From Inconstantimicrobium porci (GTDB taxonomy: Bacteria > Bacillota > Clostridia > Clostridiales > Clostridiaceae): a stretch of 63,545 bases of DNA. Under the pieces are notes generated by a model. The model saw nothing but the letters and a program-made list of their open reading frames with translations, was not told the DNA's origin and ran no database searches. Positions 60,010-63,545 of this stretch are shown here, piece after piece. Location: contig NZ_VULX01000016.1 in the NCBI RefSeq assembly GCF_009696465.1, positions 1 to 63,545 of the forward strand, written 5' to 3'. Position 1 is the first letter of the stretch; each line of letters starts with the position of its first letter. The translations under genes were made by a program, and so were the position numbers.

Positions 60010-61791
60010 ATGGCAACAAGAATTACAGGCCTTGCCACAGGACTTGATGTTGATTCGATTGTAAAAACAACAATGAAGGCTTATCAGGCAAAGATTGATC
60101 AGCAGATTCAGAAGAAAGATGTGCTTGAAATAAAGCAGAAACAAGCGAGAGAACTAGTAAAGAAAGCTAATGATTTCTTTAACAAATACCTTGATAGATC
60201 AAGCAAGGATTCTCTTTTAAATTCTATAAATTATGCATCAGTTAAATTCTCTGCTGGAGATTCAAAAGAAGTTACAGTAACAGGACTTGCAGGTGCAAAA
60301 GTAGATAACTATGATATAAAAGTAAGCCAGATGGCAAGAGCAGCATCAGATACTATAAGTAATGATGAACTTAAGAAGACTGATAAGATAACACTAAAAA
60401 CAGGTACTAAAGTTATTACTGTAGATATTTCAGGGATAGATAAGAATTCTCAAACCTTTTCTACTGAAGTTGTTAAGGCAATAAAAGACGAGTTAGCAGA
60501 TAAAAAGATTACGGATTTTGAAGTTGCATACAGTGACTTTTCTAAAGGAGTTGTAATAAGTACTAAAGATTCTGGAAAGGATCAGTCTTTCTCATTATCA
60601 TTAGAAGGTGCATTTACAGGTACAAGCATAAAGTTAAGTGACTTTGAAGCAACAATAAAAGATGGAAAATATAATATTAATATTGCTGGTAAAAGCATTG
60701 AAATTGATGCAACTAATGAAAGTGGGGATGTAATAACTGCTGATGTTATTGCACAAAAAATAAATAAAGAGCTTCAGGACCAGGGAGTTTCTGGAGTAAA
60801 TGTACAATATGATGCGCAGAGTGCAGTATTTAAGGTGTCAGCGGATGCTCCTACTAATATTAAATTAAATATAGATGGCAATGACCTGGAGTACAATGTA
60901 TCTGGTTCAAAGATAGAAAGAAGCACTCAGGGACAGAATTGTATTGCTACTATTGTTAATTCACAAGGACAGTCATATCAGTACAATGGAAGCAGCAATA
61001 ATGTAACGCTTGATAATGTTCAGTTTAAGTTTAACAATGTTACTGATTCGCCAGTTAAAGTTACAGGTACAAATGATGGTACTGAATTTAAAGATAAAAT
61101 TGTAAAGTTTATCGATGAATACAATAATCTTATAACTGATTTAAATAAAGCTACTATGACAAAACATAATAGAAATTATTCTCCGCTTACAGCAGAGCAG
61201 AAAAAAGAAATGTCTGAAAATGAGATAAAACTTTGGAATGAGAAAGTTGAAGAAGGCCAGCTTTACAGAGATTCTGATCTTATTAGAATAGCTGATGCAC
61301 TAAAAACAACAATGAGTACTGTAATGAGTGAGAGTGGATTAAGCCTTGAAAGCATAGGCATTAAACCTGTCAAAGATTACGCAGGTACTAGAAATGGAAC
61401 ATTTACAATTGCTGATGAAAATGTATTAAAAGAGGCTATCGAAAAAAATCCAGAAGGTGTTATGGATTTATTTATAAAAGGATCAAATATTAATACCTTT
61501 GCTGGGGATGACAAAACTGGAGTGTTAAATCAGCTTTACTATACAATTAATAATGAAATGATTAAGAGTAATTCATCTCTTGCTAAAAGAATTGGTTTTG
61601 AAAATACATCAACATTTACTAATAACACAATGACTTTAGAGATTACTAATTTTGAAACAAAAATTTCAGACATGCAGAAGTCTTATACTACTAAAGAACA
61701 GGCTTTATATGCTAAGTATGCCACACTAGAAAGTGCAATGAATAAATATAATTCACAATTATCATATTTAACTTCACAATTTAGTTCATAA
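60010..61791 (+). CDS. fliD: Filament cap protein FliD (HAP2)
   Basis: A 593-residue cap protein: N-terminal RITGLATGLDVDSIVKTTM, a variable central domain (about residues 100-400), and the C-terminal region SLESIGIKPVKDYAGTRNGTFTIADENVLKEAI-like with a terminal helix ending YNSQLSYLTSQFSS. AAGGAGTG precedes the ATG. It is followed by the fliT-like gene with a 1-base gap. Confidence 0.95.
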   Translation: MATRITGLATGLDVDSIVKTTMKAYQAKIDQQIQKKDVLEIKQKQARELVKKANDFFNKYLDRSSKDSLLNSINYASVKFSAGDSKEVTVTGLAGAKVDNYDIKVSQMARAASDTISNDELKKTDKITLKTGTKVITVDISGIDKNSQTFSTEVVKAIKDELADKKITDFEVAYSDFSKGVVISTKDSGKDQSFSLSLEGAFTGTSIKLSDFEATIKDGKYNINIAGKSIEIDATNESGDVITADVIAQKINKELQDQGVSGVNVQYDAQSAVFKVSADAPTNIKLNIDGNDLEYNVSGSKIERSTQGQNCIATIVNSQGQSYQYNGSSNNVTLDNVQFKFNNVTDSPVKVTGTNDGTEFKDKIVKFIDEYNNLITDLNKATMTKHNRNYSPLTAEQKKEMSENEIKLWNEKVEEGQLYRDSDLIRIADALKTTMSTVMSESGLSLESIGIKPVKDYAGTRNGTFTIADENVLKEAIEKNPEGVMDLFIKGSNINTFAGDDKTGVLNQLYYTINNEMIKSNSSLAKRIGFENTSTFTNNTMTLEITNFETKISDMQKSYTTKEQALYAKYATLESAMNKYNSQLSYLTSQFSS

Positions 61792-61792
61792 A

Positions 61793-62122
61793 ATGTATAG
61801 AGAATTATTTGAAAAATATAAAGATTTAACTTTAAAAATAATTAAGTCTTTAGAAGATGATACAGATGAATATATAAAACTTATGGATGATAGAAGTGAA
61901 ATAGTAAATAAGATTGTTGTGATGGATGAATATAAATTAGAAGCGAAAAAAGAGTATGAATCATTAGGATTAGGGGATCTTGATGCTAGGCTTGGAAAAC
62001 TACTTAAAGACAAAATGCTGAATGTAAAAAAACAAATTGCAAATATTAAAAAGGGACAGAAAGCATTGAATGGATACACAAGTGTTAACAGGATTCCCAA
62101 TGTCTATTCAAGATTACTTTAA
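61793..62122 (+). CDS. fliT: FliT-like FliD chaperone
   Basis: A 109-residue helical protein starting MYRELFEKYKDLTLKIIKSL, with acidic/basic coiled-coil character and DMLNVKKQIANIKKGQKAL-type final helix. Position directly after fliD and length support a FliT-type chaperone; sequence conservation in this family is low. Its ATG lies in TAAAATG with the fliD stop, with no separate ribosome binding site, so it is probably translated by coupling. Confidence 0.75.
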   Translation: MYRELFEKYKDLTLKIIKSLEDDTDEYIKLMDDRSEIVNKIVVMDEYKLEAKKEYESLGLGDLDARLGKLLKDKMLNVKKQIANIKKGQKALNGYTSVNRIPNVYSRLL

Positions 62123-62196
62123 AAATTGAAGATGGATGATTGAAAATTGGAAGTGTAAAGAGAACTCTTTCAGTATACTATTAACAATCAATAAAG

Positions 62197-62240
62197 AGCA
62201 GAAAACTTATTTTTTGAGTTTTCTGCTTTTTTTATTTTTT
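62197..62240 (+). terminator. Terminator of the flgM-fliT operon
   Basis: AGCAGAAAAC (62197-62206) and GTTTTCTGCT (62218-62227) pair perfectly around an 11-base loop, followed by TTTTTTATTTTTT. The rest of 62123-62385 contains no gene. Confidence 0.93.
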
Positions 62241-62385
62241 AGAAGTAATGAAGCTGTGTAGAAAAAAATCTAATGTAATTCTTAATTTAAATGAGTTGGC
62301 AAAGCATATAAATATGGATCAAGGAATTTATAATTACAAAAAAGTAATAATTTTAAAAAAATAAGAAAAAAATTAAAAAAAGATA

Positions 62386-62412
62386 TAAAGTCTCTTAAAA
62401 TGAAGTCGATAT
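62386..62412 (+). promoter_or_regulatory. Sigma-D type promoter of flagellin
   Basis: TAAA (62386-62389), 15 bases and GTCGATAT (62405-62412) match TAAA-N15-GCCGATAT at 11 of 12 positions. Transcription would start near 62419, leaving a ~56-base leader. Confidence 0.85.
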
Positions 62413-62432
62413 AAGAATTGTAAAATAAAAAA

Positions 62433-62468
62433 GGACAAGGAAGTCCGAATTTAAAAATCAAGGAGGAA
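62433..62468 (+). promoter_or_regulatory. Candidate CsrA-binding leader of flagellin mRNA
   Basis: GGAC-AAGGAA-GTCC (62433-62446) is a small hairpin presenting GGA in its loop, and 14 bases on, AAGGAGGA (the Shine-Dalgarno sequence) gives a second GGA. This two-site arrangement is the one known for CsrA repression of hag in Bacillus subtilis. The binding itself is inferred. Confidence 0.7.
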
Positions 62469-62474
62469 TATTTT

Positions 62475-63545
62475 ATGATAATCAATCACAATATGAATGC
62501 GTTAAATGCGCACAGAAACATGACAGCTAACAATACTCAGGCAGGAAAGGCTATGGAAAAACTTTCTTCAGGTCTTAGAATAAACAGAGCTGGAGACGAT
62601 GCTGCAGGTCTTGCTATATCTGAAAAGATGAGAGCTCAGATCAATGGTCTTGATCAAGCTTCAAGAAACTCACAGGATGGTATATCACTAATCCAAACTG
62701 CAGAAGGTGCTTTAAATGAAACTCACTCAATTCTTCAAAGAATGAGAACTTTAGCAGTTCAGTCTTCAAGTGATACAAACGTTGCAACTGATAGACAAGC
62801 TATCCAGGCTGAAATGGATCAGTTAAACGAAGAAATCAACAGAATATCAAAAACAACTGAATTCAATACTCAGAAATTATTAGATGGTAGCTTTGATGGT
62901 AAGTTCCAAATAGGGGCAAACGAAACTCAGAACATGGGATTATCTATTGGTTCAATGAGCGCTAACAGCTTAGGATTAACTGGTGGAATTACAGTAGTTA
63001 AAGATTTAGATGTTACTGGTAAGATGGCAGATGGAGAATATACTTTAAAGGTTTCATCAGACACAGATAAAAAAATAATTGACTCAAAGGGAAATGCTGT
63101 AGCTAAAGTTGATGGTGGAGCTATAAAAGATCTTGCAGACGCAGTTGTTGTTGATGCTACAGGTTTAGAAAAGGTTTCATTAAATAATGGTGCTTCTATA
63201 ACTGTTAAAGCTGGAAAGATGACAGTGAACAATACAAAAACTGATTCAACATTAGCAACTGGAACTTATAAATTCTCAGGAAAGAATGTAATTAAAGATG
63301 GTGAACTTATAGGTGAATTAGATGGTGCTAATGTAACAGCATCTGAAAAAATAAAGACAAATGATGGAAAAGAAGTAAAACTTACTGATTTAGGATTAAA
63401 TAAAGATAAGTTAACTAGTGGAGATACATTCACTATTCATGGAAGCAATGTTTCAACTAGAAAGGCTGCAGAAGGTACAATAACAACTGTTAATAATGCA
63501 ATTGAAAAAGTATCTACTGAAAGAGCTAAGCTAGGAGCTGTTCAG
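62475..63545 (+). CDS. Flagellin, 3' end outside the window
   Basis: The first 357 codons of a flagellin, open at the window edge. D0/D1 helices are MIINHNMNALNAHRNMTANN and AMEKLSSGLRINRAGDDAAG, continuing through GISLIQTAEGALNETHSILQRMR to a variable central domain (about residues 165-335) rich in Lys/Asp/Gly/Thr. The conserved C-terminal D1 begins at NAIEKVSTERAKLGAVQ, so only about 45-50 residues are missing. AGGAGG lies 8 bases before the ATG. It has its own sigma-D-type promoter and a CsrA-type leader. Confidence 0.95.
   Translation, partial: MIINHNMNALNAHRNMTANNTQAGKAMEKLSSGLRINRAGDDAAGLAISEKMRAQINGLDQASRNSQDGISLIQTAEGALNETHSILQRMRTLAVQSSSDTNVATDRQAIQAEMDQLNEEINRISKTTEFNTQKLLDGSFDGKFQIGANETQNMGLSIGSMSANSLGLTGGITVVKDLDVTGKMADGEYTLKVSSDTDKKIIDSKGNAVAKVDGGAIKDLADAVVVDATGLEKVSLNNGASITVKAGKMTVNNTKTDSTLATGTYKFSGKNVIKDGELIGELDGANVTASEKIKTNDGKEVKLTDLGLNKDKLTSGDTFTIHGSNVSTRKAAEGTITTVNNAIEKVSTERAKLGAVQ

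Noticed and set aside
62123-62196. Possible fifth copy of the hairpin element after the fliT-like gene
   Set aside because: The stretch is AT-rich with repeated ATTGAAAATTG-like words but lacks the GGAT junction and paired hairpins.

Overview
The window reads as chromosomal DNA from an anaerobic, motile, low-GC Gram-positive of the Clostridium type. The reasons are strongly A+T-rich DNA, consistent AGGAGG-like ribosome binding sites, a single-chain pyruvate:ferredoxin oxidoreductase, a flavodoxin, T-box and SAM-I leaders, and a flagellar/chemotaxis cluster with the Firmicutes-type parts CheC, CheD, FliY, FliW and CsrA. There is no rRNA, tRNA, CRISPR array, prophage or transposase gene. The window starts in an intergenic region and ends inside a flagellin gene.

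Region 1 (1-13 kb, metabolism): a small DUF350 membrane protein; a SAM-I riboswitch with the methionine importer metN-metI-metQ; an RDD-family protein and rlmD; a structured-RNA candidate; an EF-G/TetM-like GTPase flanked by a 36-37 bp direct repeat; nucleoside salvage (udp-deoB); a divergent pair of half-size chromate-family transporters; a small P-loop protein. Region 2 (12.4-22 kb): serS behind a T-box, a pair of CobW/COG0523 GTPases (one extremely His/Cys-rich, one fused to a YcgQ-like domain), a first FapA/DUF342 gene with a sigma-D-type promoter, a GH42 beta-galactosidase with a cre-like site, a Crp/Fnr regulator and a DUF6512 protein. Region 3 (22-44 kb): a 44-residue orphan protein, a MoxR/DUF58/DUF4129 operon with one decayed tandem copy, a GT2 glycosyltransferase, a type IIA topoisomerase pair (parE-parC type), a DJ-1 protein, an M16 peptidase, recJ, murG, flavodoxin, nifJ, a DUF1292 protein and a HAD-IB phosphatase.

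Region 4 (44.4-63.5 kb) is a motility island, all on the + strand: fapA-cheW-cheD-cheB-cheR-cheA-cheC-cheY-cheW-fliM-fliY, a terminator, then flgM-flgN-flgK-flgL-fliW-csrA-flaG-orf-fliS-fliD-fliT-like, a terminator, then flagellin. Sigma-D-type promoters stand before flgM, flagellin and the distant first fapA. The flagellin leader carries a hairpin with GGA in its loop and a second GGA in the Shine-Dalgarno sequence, the layout expected of a CsrA target. With fliW and csrA adjacent upstream, this gives a complete FlgM/sigma-D and FliW/CsrA/flagellin checkpoint.

The most unusual non-coding content is a family of four modular, hairpin-built intergenic repeats (20.6, 28.3-28.6, 37.3-37.6 and 42.9-43.1 kb). 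Their arms are inverted repeats, and their hairpins keep pairing although their sequences differ. Also notable are a three-way-junction RNA candidate after rlmD with a degenerate second copy of its 5' end, and two gene-less terminator-like hairpins that share a 12-mer.
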